Assembly: GCA_003344405.1 (NCBI GenBank)
Contig: NOWV01000193.1
Coordinates: forward strand, 62,001 to 126,000
Source: Trichoplax sp. H2
Taxonomy: Eukaryota; Placozoa; Uniplacotomia; Trichoplacea
Length of the DNA: 64,000 bases
Reading direction: 5' to 3'
Shown here: positions 51,966-64,000 of the stretch, in pieces
How positions within the stretch are numbered: the stretch's first letter is position 1
Layout of the letters: the number at the start of each line of letters is the position of its first letter
Program-made: the position numbers and the translations under genes
Notes under the pieces: model-generated
Database searches by the model: none
What the model was told of the DNA's origin: nothing
Seen by the model: the letters and a program-made list of their open reading frames with translations, nothing else

Positions 51966-53029
51966 AAGTAATAGTAAGATTAAACTAGGAAATGCTACAA
52001 AAATTTAAGGACGAGTTTGTTCAAAATTTCTAATCGAAGACAAAGTTCAGAATTTCTTTAAAATTGCTAAGAAACCTTGTTGGCTAAGGAGTTACATTAA
52101 ATTAAAAACTACCCGTGAAAATGTTGCAGTGCAATTTTGTAAACCCAAAATCGTCTTAATCTTGTCAGATTATTAGCATTTTTTGTAGCAGCTCATCTAA
52201 TTTGATCATAATTTTTAAGTGGTTCAATATTCTTATTATATTAAGTAAATTAAAGGTTATCTTCCTACGGCAGGTTGTGCAGATAATATAGATTTTAAAG
52301 GGACATAAGTTCATTACAAGCACGTTTATATGGCTATTTTGTATTTTTTCGGTAAATAATTGATTTTAACTATTTCTTACTAGTTATTAGGAGCTTACCT
52401 GAGTCTTAAATATTAAATTTCAAATCTTGCTTTGTAGTTAATTCATTGTGCTTAAAAAAATCAACAAAACTGGCGTAAGCAATCAATAAAGAATATTTCA
52501 GTCATTTATATGGGCCTGGTTTTTATTACTAAATGAATCTAAAGTGAATGCGAATTCTACTTTCAATGACACTAGTTTATCAGAATGTATCTACTACAAT
52601 TCTCTTCAGCTGATGTTTGCAATAAGCAAAAATTGCAACTACTATTAATAATCAAATAATATCATTAGTATAATGTCAAGCTGGTTTTCTCTGATATCTA
52701 CTAGAGAGAGGACTCAAAATATAGACAAACTTCGATCATCGGAAGGTCTCAGTAAATTACGCATTTGTTCACAAGATAAACTGTGAATATAAACTTCATC
52801 GCAAAAATTAGCCAATTTATAGTTAATCTGCATTAATATTAATTATCAAGACCTGAATATGCAATAGAGTATCTTTAAAATAATAATAAAGAACTGCAAT
52901 TTCTTGAAAAATTTACTTTATTATATAAGGCAGGTTCGTCTAACTACCAAGGACTATCTGACTACAATCAGACTATCTAAACATTACAGCAAACATTCAT
53001 CATTTATGCAGTTATCGCAAACCAATTTT

Positions 53030-53290
53030 ATGACTAGGTAACGTAAAGGTCCACTTCTACAAATTCATACTAATCTTTTCGTTTATGACTTTTACGTTCC
53101 GTAAAATAAAGAAATGATTTTACTCAGTAATTTGTAGAGCTTATATACTCTTTGGCAGCAGCTAACGTTGATGAATCATCTTTTAATAGTTCTTATAGAT
53201 ACCATATAGATATCTCTGACTGATTTTATATTGTCGAACTACTGTACGTCCATTTAGAGAATCATTTTAGGACATGTACATTGCACAATT
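53030..53290 (+). repeat. Dispersed repeat family 2, copy 1
   Basis: Shares ordered blocks with 58125-58440: ACAAACCA or GCAAACCA then TAACGTAAA; GCTTATATAC then AGCAGCTAAC and TCATCTT; then AGAATCATTT and ACATT. A further block (CACGGTAGTTC) recurs at 53597 and 58526. Diverged; type unknown. Confidence 0.55.
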
Positions 53291-53736
53291 TACCGTTCTA
53301 TTATAGTACAATATTAAACGTGCAGATTTGTCTAAGCTCTATTATCCGGTTTATCTTAGTCATTTTCAACTGTTCTTATAAGAGGAAGGATTTGGAAATC
53401 TTCTCAAATGGACGGATGTATGAATAAACGTTAATATTCAAGACTATTTTTCGGTGTTTACGTTCATGTGCCACATTATGGAATTAGTCAAATTTTGGGT
53501 TACGTAGGCTAGTCAACAGTAATAGTAGGAGACTACGGTATTACTCAATCAAAACAGAGCATTGGTTTTACTAAATTTAGTCAGCTGATATTTCACGGTA
53601 GTTCGTACCTTGACAGCAGTTATATGTCGAATGACTTTTTTTACCTATACAATCATGTCTTACCGATAAAGCAGTAAGTTCAAATCTAAATCCACTATCG
53701 CGATCTATTCGTAATTCGCAGTCATAATTAATTTCA

Positions 53737-54250
53737 AGTTACGGCCTTTGCTGCAATGAAAATTTCTAACCCGACAAAAGATTAAGTTGAAGTATTCATT
53801 AAGCTAAAGCTAAACTAGGCCTGACGCTAAGAAAATAACAGAATTTGAATTATGCCATATAAAGGGTTGTAAGTACTGATTAAACGAGATTTACTAAAAT
53901 TTTCTAGTTACGATTTTTGTAGCAATGAAAGGCTTTCAACATTACAAAAGACCTTATTTAAGTTGACATATTAATTAAGCTATAGCTAAACCGGACCTAA
54001 AAATAACAAGTTAAAAGAATTTAATCATATAAAAAGGTAGCGAGCAATATCTATAGTCGGGCCCGTTTTGCTCTGAAAATATTTTAGGTGACCATTGATT
54101 TTTAGCCTTCTAGTACGATATTTCGTCAACTTAGGTACATTGATGAAGAGTGGTAATTGAATAAGATTTACTGAAACCTAAGGTTACAATATTTGTTGCA
54201 ATAAAAGGGTTTCTAATACTACAATTAATTGGCGTAATAAGTTTAAATCA
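53737..54250 (+). repeat. Imperfect repeat, three copies
   Basis: A unit beginning near AGTTACG, TTTG(C/T)(T/A)GCAATGAAA and continuing to a TAAGCTA(A/T)AGCTAAAC segment occurs at 53737 and 53906 (spacing 169 bp). A shorter third copy at about 54182 is separated by extra sequence. Copies 2 and 3 are each preceded by AGATTTACTRAAA. Confidence 0.6.
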
Positions 54251-54309
54251 GCTGCACCTTATGATAGTAATATGATATGCTTGCTACGATATACAGGGGC
54301 CCAGGGTAA

Positions 54310-54345
54310 ATTTTTTGGGAACGAAACGGTATATCCCCCAAAAAT
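54310..54345. repeat. Small GC-rich hairpin
   Basis: ATTTTTTGGG (54310-54319) and CCCCCAAAAAT (54335-54345) can pair with a one-base slip. It sits in an unusually GC-rich patch (54294-54356) that includes GGGGCCC and GCCGGC, out of keeping with the flanks. Confidence 0.45.
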
Positions 54346-54529
54346 GGCACGCCGGCATATTATTATTGGTGTTGGATCTTTAACCATTTATTTGAGCAAT
54401 AATTCATAATTTCAGTTCTATTTGGCATGAATTATAAATTGATAAGAAAAGTTCAAACCTGTTATTCGAAAATACCGACATACTTAGAAGAAAGAATTTC
54501 CTCTCAGAAGTCCCTGTTTGTGACAGTAT

Positions 54530-55150
54530 TATATACTATATTAGAGTAGAAATATCTATGTTAGGATTATTCTGTTAGCTTATCCTTATTTAGTTAACTT
54601 CCAATTTGGATATTCTGTGTTTTAATATAGCACTGACTTTTTATGACCGTGACACATATACACATACTGAAATTACTAGTTATAATAGGGAATGCGAATC
54701 ATCTACTTACAGTTCCAATCATTGTGATTGTAACTTACTTATGGTAGATTGTAAATTATCATGGAAATTTTCCGTGATAGGACATATCGTAATCTGACTA
54801 TTCTGTATTAGTCATCAGATGTCTATGTTTGTAAATACTGTTGTCTGCATTAAGGGAGCAGTAGCTAAAATTAATATCTAATTCAGTGAATGATTCCAAA
54901 GTTAATCGTACTAACTATGACTCATGAACTATTGAGGAAGAATATATAAATGCAGTATATCGTGTAATAAAGTGGATTCTAAAACTTAGTGTTTAACGTA
55001 AAATACGAGGCGTTTAAGTCTTTCTGTATTCTGTTAGTAGAGCAAAAGTGTTTGTGATAGTGCAGATATCGTTTCTTGATACGTAGTTCAAGGAATTGAC
55101 TTATTGATCGTACGTTATGTTATCTTGTTGCGAAGCTGTTTTGTGAAATT
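54530..55150 (+). repeat. Dispersed repeat family 1, copy 2
   Basis: Counterpart of 43770-45000 without its internal 0.6 kb. The alignable part runs from about GTGACAGTATTATATACTAT to TATCTTGTTGCGAAG. Divergence is substantial, with many substitutions per line. Confidence 0.72.
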
Positions 55151-56925
55151 GTTATAGCATTCGTCAGATATCGAATTTTAGCCTAATATTGAATGAAATA
55201 GATGTTAATATAGGATGAGCTGAAAAGGATACTAGTAGGAGAATATAGATAGTATTGCTTGCTCATAATCATAGAAGTTTGGCGAATTATGGATAATATA
55301 AATCGATCAAAGGCGATACTAGACTACCATCAATGACTACTGTAAGAAGAAATTTAATTCCTAGATAGTTTACAGCATTCACCAACTTATTTAGCTTATT
55401 GTAAATAAACACAAATACGTTGCGACTTGGCCGACGTAATAGCTACCCAGATAATATAGTTAAAGATAATGATTAATACTTTAACGGTATTTTAAAAACG
55501 AGTGATTGCAATTATAAAGTAAAATTAAATGAGTATATAGCATATAATATCAATATGTAATCTTATAATAAGTCTTAATATAGATATATAAGAATTTAAT
55601 ATGCGAAATAGCATAGGCTAGATCAAAGCTCTAAATGTAGCCAGTCAAGTACTCATATCATGATATTATGTTGTGCTAGTTGATAGAAGTAAATAAGCAA
55701 AAGTTGCGTAATAAAAAGAACTAATTCACATCTACTCTTGGAGTAACTAACGTGTAAAAATAATAAAATAGAAATATAACGATCTATATTAGCAGATGTC
55801 ACAGATTTAATCGCTTTTAGTCGACTGTAATGTTAGCATTCAACGTGAATGCCATCTTTTCAATTTTTATAATGAGGCAATGATTTTTATTTTGCATCTT
55901 TAATAAGAAAATATTTAAATATCCATGCGTATCTCGTTATAACTAGTTTTAATTAATTATCATATAGCATCTTTGCCAATAAAAGAGTTAATCAAGCTGT
56001 TTACATCGGAGTAAATAACCAAGGAAGATTGAACTTAGATAATCCGCCTCAAATTTAATTGGGTACAATCCAGTAAACATGTAATTTTAATTGTTTAATG
56101 AATTAGAATAGTTGCAGAAATGAAGACTATATACTACAAGTATTGTCAGTTTGGTTTGTATCAGTCTCTTTTAAACATAATTAGTTAATTTCATGGTTTT
56201 ACTGTTCGCTTAATTGAGATATTTTTTGTTTTAATTAATTTAATGCTAATAATTTATTGTGAACAATTACAGGTATAATTTGAATAATTAACCATCTGTT
56301 CATTACGATTAAATCTTTGTTATTTTATTGATATGATATCAATAGATCGACTGAGCCATTATTCATTGAGGGGCAACACTACCGCGACTAGGCAAAGAAA
56401 TTTCTATATTTGGTGTCATCATTCAATAATTAATAATTAAAAAATCGAGAGCTTCGCATTGATAAAACCAGAGTCTAAGCAGCTGGCAGTATCGGATTTA
56501 TTTACTAATAAATCAAAAAGCAATATTGGTCAGGAGAATTTATAGCTAGATCTCGCGAATTTGATTATTCGCATAGGATTGAAACAATAGAGTAAAAGTT
56601 ATAAATCTATTAAATGCGGGGTAAGCAAGTGATTTGCTAATAAGTCTAAACATAAAAAGATAAAATTTATTCTAGTTTTGTCAAATTTACCAGCTTTAAG
56701 ATTGAATGAATATAACCCTCAGATTTTAAGCAAATACGTCATTTCTTAATGTAAGAGATTATTTTATCCTTCTCCATATATTAATTTTTAGAAAATACTT
56801 TGAATCCAGTTTCTACTTACTTTAAATAACTTAAATTACCAATCAAGGACGCCTTAAATACATAATACCAATCTATCTCCGCGTAAAAAATCGGACAAAA
56901 TCATATATATGGTATATTAAAAATT

Positions 56926-59900
56926 ATGAGGCTGCAAAATTTACGATTCGTGGTCTGTATATTACTGTTAATAATGAAATCAAGAGGTAAGAAATCTCGA
57001 AAAATTCTGATATTTCTAATAACTATCCAACATTTTCTAGAAGTTTATCTCTTGTATTCCTATCCGTCATATCCATGAAATTGAATTAATCGATTTTTGA
57101 TGTTACATTATTGCCTTCACTGGCTTGTAACGCTTGAATATGTTACTTTAATGATTACAACCAGGAAGAAGATTAGATAGGAGTGTTACTGTAACATTTT
57201 TAAAAACGTCAAATCTTAAGATGGTTTTCTAAGCGATGCTATAAGTCATCAATTTAAGTATAATTCGGTTTAACTTAACATATTGATTGCTATCGATGAC
57301 GTTTGGATACAATTATAACTTCTCTAGTCCTAGATTAGCTTTATATTTTGTGCAACATTATACTGCAGTTGCTTTTGGAAATAGCTTCAACGTTGAGGTT
57401 GGTGTTATTAGATCCTATCCAGTACCTTATCTGATTAGCTTTAAAATTTTCAACGTTAAGTATTGAAAATTGAATTTAGTACATTACTCGTTACGTTTGT
57501 CTTTTTTACGAAATTGCGTCATTGCGTATTACTGTGATAACCTAGGAGAGAGCAAAACTAATATTAGCTAAGATATATCTGATGTTTGGGATTATAATGA
57601 TTGCTTTGTTAAGATTATCTTACTCAACCACTAATAACACATTTTTACATTAATATCATTTACGCTTGACGATATTATACATCATAAGTGCTGATAATCT
57701 TAACAATATTTCATAGCAGTTCTTTTGAAGTATGTGCGATTTGTTTAAATTGCGCAGTATAATATTAAATATCGCTACCATTTCGCCTTCGTGGTTATCT
57801 ACTTTGAAAATAATGCTATTTAGTCTAATATTTTTTGATTTTTGGCTATTAGTATCACAAGCTAAAAGTACTTCAAGCGTGTAGCCAATTATGATTATGA
57901 ATTTCATTTTCCTACGCTATCAGAAACTGAATTACAAATCAGTTGGCGATCCAATGTTGGATTAAATTAACTTAAGAATTTCAATCTTCCTAGAAGAAAA
58001 CAATCTACTTTGTTAATTATGAGCTTAAATTGGTTTAGGTGCTTAAAATTAGTTATCTATATGATTCCCTTCGTCTTTGGCAATTAGCTAAATAAAATGT
58101 ATGAAAGATTCTATGCTAGTGTCACAAACCAGCTTCGTGACAAGGATAACGTAAAACAAATCTCTAAATTACTCTAGTCTCCGGGATTCAGTATCCCTAC
58201 TCACAAGAATTTAGGCGCCTTTGATTCTACGTTAAACTCAACTAGACAATTGAGAACTGCTTTATTCAACTATCTGACGGGCTTATATACCCTTCTATAG
58301 CAGCTAACATTCACAAGTCATCTTATAAAAATACTTGGGTGAGAACATTTACTAACTAGTTTTTCACAGTCGGACTACAATATGTCTATTCACAGAATCA
58401 TTTCAGTGCACATTACAGCACAGCAATAAATTTACTGTAACACATTTATAATTAGAGTAATTCCTATTGTAAGGAACTAGATGTAATATATTATTACTAT
58501 ATTATACTAACCAAATTTAGATAACTATTTCTTCACGGTAGTTCATACCGTGACAGCTAGTATTGATCGAATAGAGTCTAATCCTTTAATATTGCCGAGT
58601 TAGCTTGAACTAGTCAGCTCTTGAGCACGATTTAGCGCACATATGTTAGGTTATCGTACTAGAAGATTTGATCTATACTTAGCTACCATACGAAACGCTA
58701 AAATAATCTATATTATTCATATTACCATAATTTATTTTCGTGATACATGCCGTATAACTTTACCCTAATTGCTGTTTAAGGAAAAACTACTTGATTGAAA
58801 TATTAGAATTAGCTATCCTGATCACTGCGATTCGCTGTTAATATCATTTCATTCAATCTAGAAAGTTTCTTTTACACTGTTATTTGTGCAAGAAGTAAAT
58901 GACTTGGTCAGTCAATTTGCAATTTATTTACCTTGACTATTGGCCTTTTGATATCCTTTATGCGTTCATCTGGAGAACATCGAATAGCCTATTCCTAATC
59001 GGGTGCTTGAAACTTACCGCACTATTTTTTTCCCAATAATTATTCTTTGCAGGAAAATAATTAAAAAAATTATTTATACCAAGTACTCGAATTTTCAACT
59101 TTTGCAATAAACAGCATGGAACATATTGTTATTAAAAGTACAATAGTAAATAGTTTTACCCATTCTGATGTCAAGACCCACAGTTATTATGCAAACGGAA
59201 ATTAAAAGAATTTATTATACCGTCCTTCCTGGTAATAAAATAATACAGTACTATTAGATAAAGGTGCAAAGCTTAATTTTTTTCTTTTAGTCTCTTTAAT
59301 GCTGTGCTAACAGCTATTTATAGATTAAATTAATTTTTGTCTTGCCATAGATATCATAGGTGTTGCCAATCCTAGAAGGTGACTAATATTTTAGTTTATC
59401 ATATAGCCTAGGATATCCTTAGTGATCTTAATTTCAAGATTTCATTATTAAAGATATAGTCATTTTATTTTACATGTAATTAGGGGCAGAATGTTCTTCG
59501 GATAATTTAGTTAATTAATTAAATACGGATTGCAGTGAATTTGACTTAGAAATTTCTACTATAAAGGAAAGACGTGAATATATTGGAAGTTTAAAATTTT
59601 TCGTTTAAGAGTATATAGGAATAGATAGGGATAGACTTTGATCTATCGTTAAATAGGTAACAACATATTCTGTAGCGCGATAACTTGTCCAGTTGTCATG
59701 GCTTTTAAAAATGATTTCGAATAAAATTTATTATCAATATTGGAAGAGGTTTAGTTCAATCGTGTTCATGTAAATAAATTACTCTTGATTAATTTTCGCT
59801 GATGCAGTATCTTTATTCCTAATTATGTATATTGATTAATGCTGGGAACTGATAATTATGGAAAGGTTCAATTTATAAAATTGAATAATTTCTATCAATA

Positions 59901-62900
59901 CAACTAGAATTTTGTGCATTTCAGAAAGTAATAATACAGTATAAATACTATTAAAGTTTCATAAGTTGCAAAGTATAAATACAGCAAGTTCGGGAAGTGA
60001 AATTAATATAAAAGTATCTTAAAAAAGGAAGGTAACCTTTCTTCTTGAGATTCCGAATTTAATGTAAAAGATTTAATTACTCTAGTAATTGTTCTAAAGT
60101 GATTTACAGGCATTATAAAGTTCTGTTAATATTCCCTACATTCTCAGAATGTATGTGCTTGGGTGTATATGATAATGTCTTGAAATGTGAGCAGCTAAAT
60201 TTTTCTTGAACTCTTATGATATTATGGCCGTTCATCTCTGTAAAACAACTGAGAAATCTGATCATGCAGATAATTATAAAATATAGCATGCAAATTATTT
60301 ATAGCCATGTCATTAGCCTCCACAAATCACCACGATAAATTCAGACTTATGATTTACAAAGATCTTAATTTCATTATTTATGAACTCGCACACATAAATA
60401 TGTGACGATGAACACATTTATTCATGAAATATTACATTTGAGATCAGTCTAATTCAGTTAAATTATAGATGAACTACCACGTTTTCCTTTTAATTATTAC
60501 AATTTTATTACATTTTCTTAATTAAAGCAATCTTTAAGATTTGCAATTTTTTCGTAAAGACATGAATTAACATTTACATACTGTACTGTACTCATTACCA
60601 TACTACGTTATACGCAGTACTATACAAAAAAGTTCATTCTACTTTGCTTATGGTTGCGAGCTACTTTCTCTTTCTATTTTTCAACCGGTAATTTTTACCT
60701 TAGGTTTTAAAACAAATGAGTTCAGTACATGATGAATGCGTATGCTCACAGGTAAAAACATATAAACATTGGTAAACAATTATGGCGAAGTTATGGATTC
60801 GGCATAAGCTACTGCTGAGATAGGGTAATTTTATAATTATGTTTCAGTCAAAGTAACACTTTAGTTGTAGAAATTTAAAGGTCGAGTTAAAATGGTGACG
60901 AATTTCAGTACTCAAAAATTTCCGGTTATGTAGATGGCAGTCTATCTGTAAAAAATAATTATTAACGTTACATGTCTTAATTTAACTTTCGTAAACAAAA
61001 AAGACATATCATATTTTCATAGTTAATTTTGCTCAACTGTATCTTTGGACTAAATCAGTTATTTAGATGTATATCATTAAGAACGTTATCGTATTTACTG
61101 CATCGAATCCACTAGTATCAGTAGAATTAATAGTGAGACAATTTTAAATACCAATAAACTCTCTTTATACACTACTTATGCTTAATGTTTAGGTATAGTC
61201 TTGAGTCCAATCCGATCTTTTATTTACGAATTTTTATACATCATGGCGCAATATTGGCATGCAATTATCATCAAGTGTAAATAAAGCACTTTTATATTTT
61301 ACAACTCATTTGATTATGTGCTTATATCGCATATTTTATGCATTATTTTTTAACGCTATTTCGTGGTGTAGATAAGCACCATATATGAGATATCATTTTA
61401 ACGTTATATTTGTAAAAGAAACACTTAAAGCACATATCACTATATAACAATAAAAACAATTTTGTATTTAACTGCTGTATAGTTCTTGGCACGCTTAAGC
61501 TTTGTGATAGCTGCTATGAAAACTCCTGCTGTAATTGTGTGGATTGGACAATATGCTATGGTCGGATGTCTTCTATATATACGAATGCTACAGATGCTCC
61601 TAACGACATTAGTACATCTTCAATTCAATCTCTGTAAGAAAATTTAAAGCCTAATATGAATACTAGTGCGTGAGTCGTGCTATTTTTATTATATGATATA
61701 TGTAGTATTAGTATCGAGCAATTGTTGACTTAGATTACCTAAGCAATTTCTGTATAGAAAGACCTCTGCTTACAAGACATTTAAAATTACGTTTGATTAT
61801 TTCTTCAGTATCTATAATAATTCACTTCAAATCAATAAGAAAAATATTAAAGAGCTATTTTGTTAGTTGTCTCAGTTAAGGATAAACTTATTTATGCATT
61901 TAAAGTTTAAAATAGTGTTTATCGTGAGATCTTTTATGACAAATCTCTTATTTTTAGGCAATATTAGTTCGTAAGTAAAGTCAATTCTTATGCTAACATG
62001 GCAACAACGAAATAACTGATATTTAGCTGCTGAGATAAATGAGCAAGAAGGAATTGATAGTAGAGAAATGATTGTAAAAAATTTAAATTTATCTTTTGTT
62101 GGAGCTTTACAACAGACAGAGATTATTGCTTATTAAATACCTTATATATAGCGGATTAAATATATGATTTTTTTTATTACTTTTGCCGTCGAAATTAAGG
62201 AGAATAAGGTTTGCTTTATCGTAAAGCGACTATGTTTTCCGAAGTCCACATTAGAAAATCATTGCAGCTATATAAGATGCACTATTACAAAATTTGCACA
62301 TCAGATATTATGGAAGTGCTTCTGCTTCATAGTGATCTATTACCGTGATCTTCCTTTATTATTATACTGAAAATAAATTCAAACTTTTACGGGCTGGTTT
62401 GTGATCTTAAAGACAGCAATAAAGAGTATATATCACAGATTCATACCTCACCGTGATCTCATACATCGCGCTACGTATCCTTGAAATTGTAGATAGTGCT
62501 GTGGATGGATTGGTCTGCATACATAATCTCTAACTACAAGAATCAATACAATAAAGTAATACTTACTCTGATACAATATCGTAACATCCATAGAGCCTTA
62601 CCATAATGAGGACTTCAGACTTAGATTACCGAAATTTTACAAATCCTACTGCAAATGTAGCTGCATTTTTAGTCTTCAAGTAGACCAATTTTCTTTGAAG
62701 CAAACTTATAATTTTTTTGTTTTTAAGATTTTAGTTTTAACGTTATTAACTGATAATATCTTATCCGTGACTCAGGTATGTCGAAAATTTAAATTCAACT
62801 ATTCAAGAATTGCTATTCTGTAGCTATCGAAATATGTAAGTTTTTGAGATAAGCACCAAATCAATAATCCTCCCTGCATGCACAAAATTAAATGTAATTG

Positions 62901-63364
62901 ATGTACATATTGTAAATCATTAAATATAATATTATAATACTTAATATATTTGCACTAAATACTATAAGCTATCGCTTTTTAATTTATCAGAGCAATATAT
63001 TCCAGTCATATTTATCGATTAGCGCCAGAGACATTTGAAAGATGCGATAATCTTAAGACATTGTAAGTTAAAGATTACAGAAACTAATCAGTCATGGTAG
63101 TTGTACAAATTTTTTCGAATGCGAATAATCTTTATACTTTTACAAAGAAAACTCCATGCCTAAAATCTTTCGCATAACCATGAAAGTGAAACCTATACAG
63201 TTTTTATGACCATAATTATTCCTTGTCAATGAATATAACTACTAGTGTGAAAAATTATGGTTATTATAAAAGTAATCAATTTCGTGCAGGAGCTTTATTC
63301 AAAATTTTCTCAAATTCGATGAAATAGTGGACGTTGTAACGGCGCTAGATTCACTGAAGGGACT
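56926..63364 (+). CDS. Candidate secreted or membrane protein gene, 5' part only
   Basis: A tentative chain of phase-compatible exons. 56926-56986: ATG and 20 codons reading like a signal peptide (LRFVVCILLLIM) with donor G|GTAAGA, phase 1. 60148-60186: optional 39-bp exon (CMCLGVYDNVLK), phase 1 to 1. 61483-61633: phase 1 to 2, Cys-rich (LCDSCYENSCCNCVDW), then a Ser/Thr/Asn tail (NATDAPNDISTSS) with donor GTAAGA. 63290-63364: phase 2 to 2, FIQNFLKFDEIVDVVTALDS, donor GTGAGT. Each frame is open across its exon and the phases join, but introns of 1.3-4.5 kb are long for this window and other exons may exist. No family recognised; the gene would continue past 64000. The 61483 and 56926 exons are the best supported. 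Confidence 0.33.
58125..58440 (+). repeat. Dispersed repeat family 2, copy 2
   Basis: Counterpart of 53030-53290; the blocks TAACGTAAA, GGGCTTATATAC, AGCAGCTAACATT and AGAATCATTTCAGTGCACATT keep their order. It lies in the long first intron of the candidate gene, if that gene is real. Confidence 0.5.
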
Positions 63365-64000
63365 GTGAGTATGAGTATACATTCTCTGTATCATAATGTC
63401 AACGTTATTTGTAAAATAATGCAAAATAAGTATTAGTAAATTTTAATCGAATTCTACTAGGAGCTTCGATTTTAATATTCGCATTCAATTTTGCCACACT
63501 TGTAATTTTAAGCTAATTTGTGCTAAAATTTGGAAAAATATTGATCGAAAATAAAATATTAAGTAATGATAACAAATAAGGATACCTTAGGTTATATTCG
63601 CTTCTGTTTTTTCGGGGACCTATTTTCACTTACTGTAATGTAACTTAGTAATGTGATTGTAGACTGTTAGCCATGTTTAGTATAATGTACGGTAGATATT
63701 TATCCTAAGAGATATTTGGTAACTATAACTATAGACTGTAGTGGTATAGACTCTATACTAGAATACAGATGACTATATACAGTAAGGTGTTGAGTTACTA
63801 ATAAGGTTATAGGTAAAAATAGAACTGTAAATCATATATTAGGATATGCTTAATTCATTATACTTTGGCTGGTGTGAATAATGTCTACGTAAATACTGTA
63901 GTTGTATCCATATTGGATTAATGATGATCCGCAGTAGAATAGTCTTACTAAGAATAATTTAACTATGTATACAACAAGGTAAAATGTTGCCATGCGGATT

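Larger units (their letters stand above)
51966..56925. other. Intergenic stretch with diverged repeats
   Basis: No recognised gene. Contains the repeats listed at 53030-53290, 53737-54250 and 54530-55150 and a small GC-rich hairpin at 54310-54345. The open frame at 54606-54797 lies across a repeat copy and is not considered coding. Confidence 0.4.

Overview
The window looks like nuclear DNA of an early-branching animal. It is very AT-rich, and its genes are split by short GT-AG introns (mostly 55-900 bp). It carries an animal-type SoxB gene, TMEM18, two SLC35F3/F4-like transporters, an ENT nucleoside transporter and several MS4A/CD20-like four-span membrane genes. A placozoan (Trichoplax/Hoilungia-like) is my best guess from gene content, compactness and base composition; that is inference, not proof. 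All exon models were made by hand from splice signals, reading-frame phase and family resemblance.

Layout: 1-5797 has no gene I can support. 5798-6559 is a single-exon SoxB gene (+). 6560-11651 is AT-rich and apparently empty. 11652-14397 (-) and 18380-20008 (+) are two SLC35F3/F4-like genes, head to head, with the same exon lengths and intron phases in their shared core. The 4 kb between them is filled by an unusual strand-symmetric array of GTAC palindromes separated by one A or T (GTACW). The array contains a 20-N scaffold gap whose flanks are two versions of the same locus; one carries a 249-bp foldback element and the other lacks it. 21494-22863 (-) is an MS4A-like gene with one apparent frame break. 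27037-28482 (-) is an ENT (SLC29) transporter. 29889-31385 (-) is TMEM18, with a second GTACW array, then 104-bp and 91-bp tandem repeats, upstream of its start. 33965-35948, 40198-41670 and 49047-51965 (+) are three tandem MS4A-like genes with the same five-exon plan. From 41.7 kb on, the intergenic DNA holds old diverged repeats. 56926-63364 (+) may be the 5' part of an unidentified secreted or membrane protein gene that runs off the window.

The gene products are mostly membrane proteins: solute transporters, four-span proteins and one predicted nuclear-envelope protein. SoxB is the only transcription factor. No pathway links them. The visible organisation is local duplication (SLC35F pair, MS4A set) and a palindromic satellite upstream of genes. 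The most unusual element is the GTACW array: both strands read the same pattern, and an A/T change in a spacer is equivalent to inverting the segment between two palindromes.
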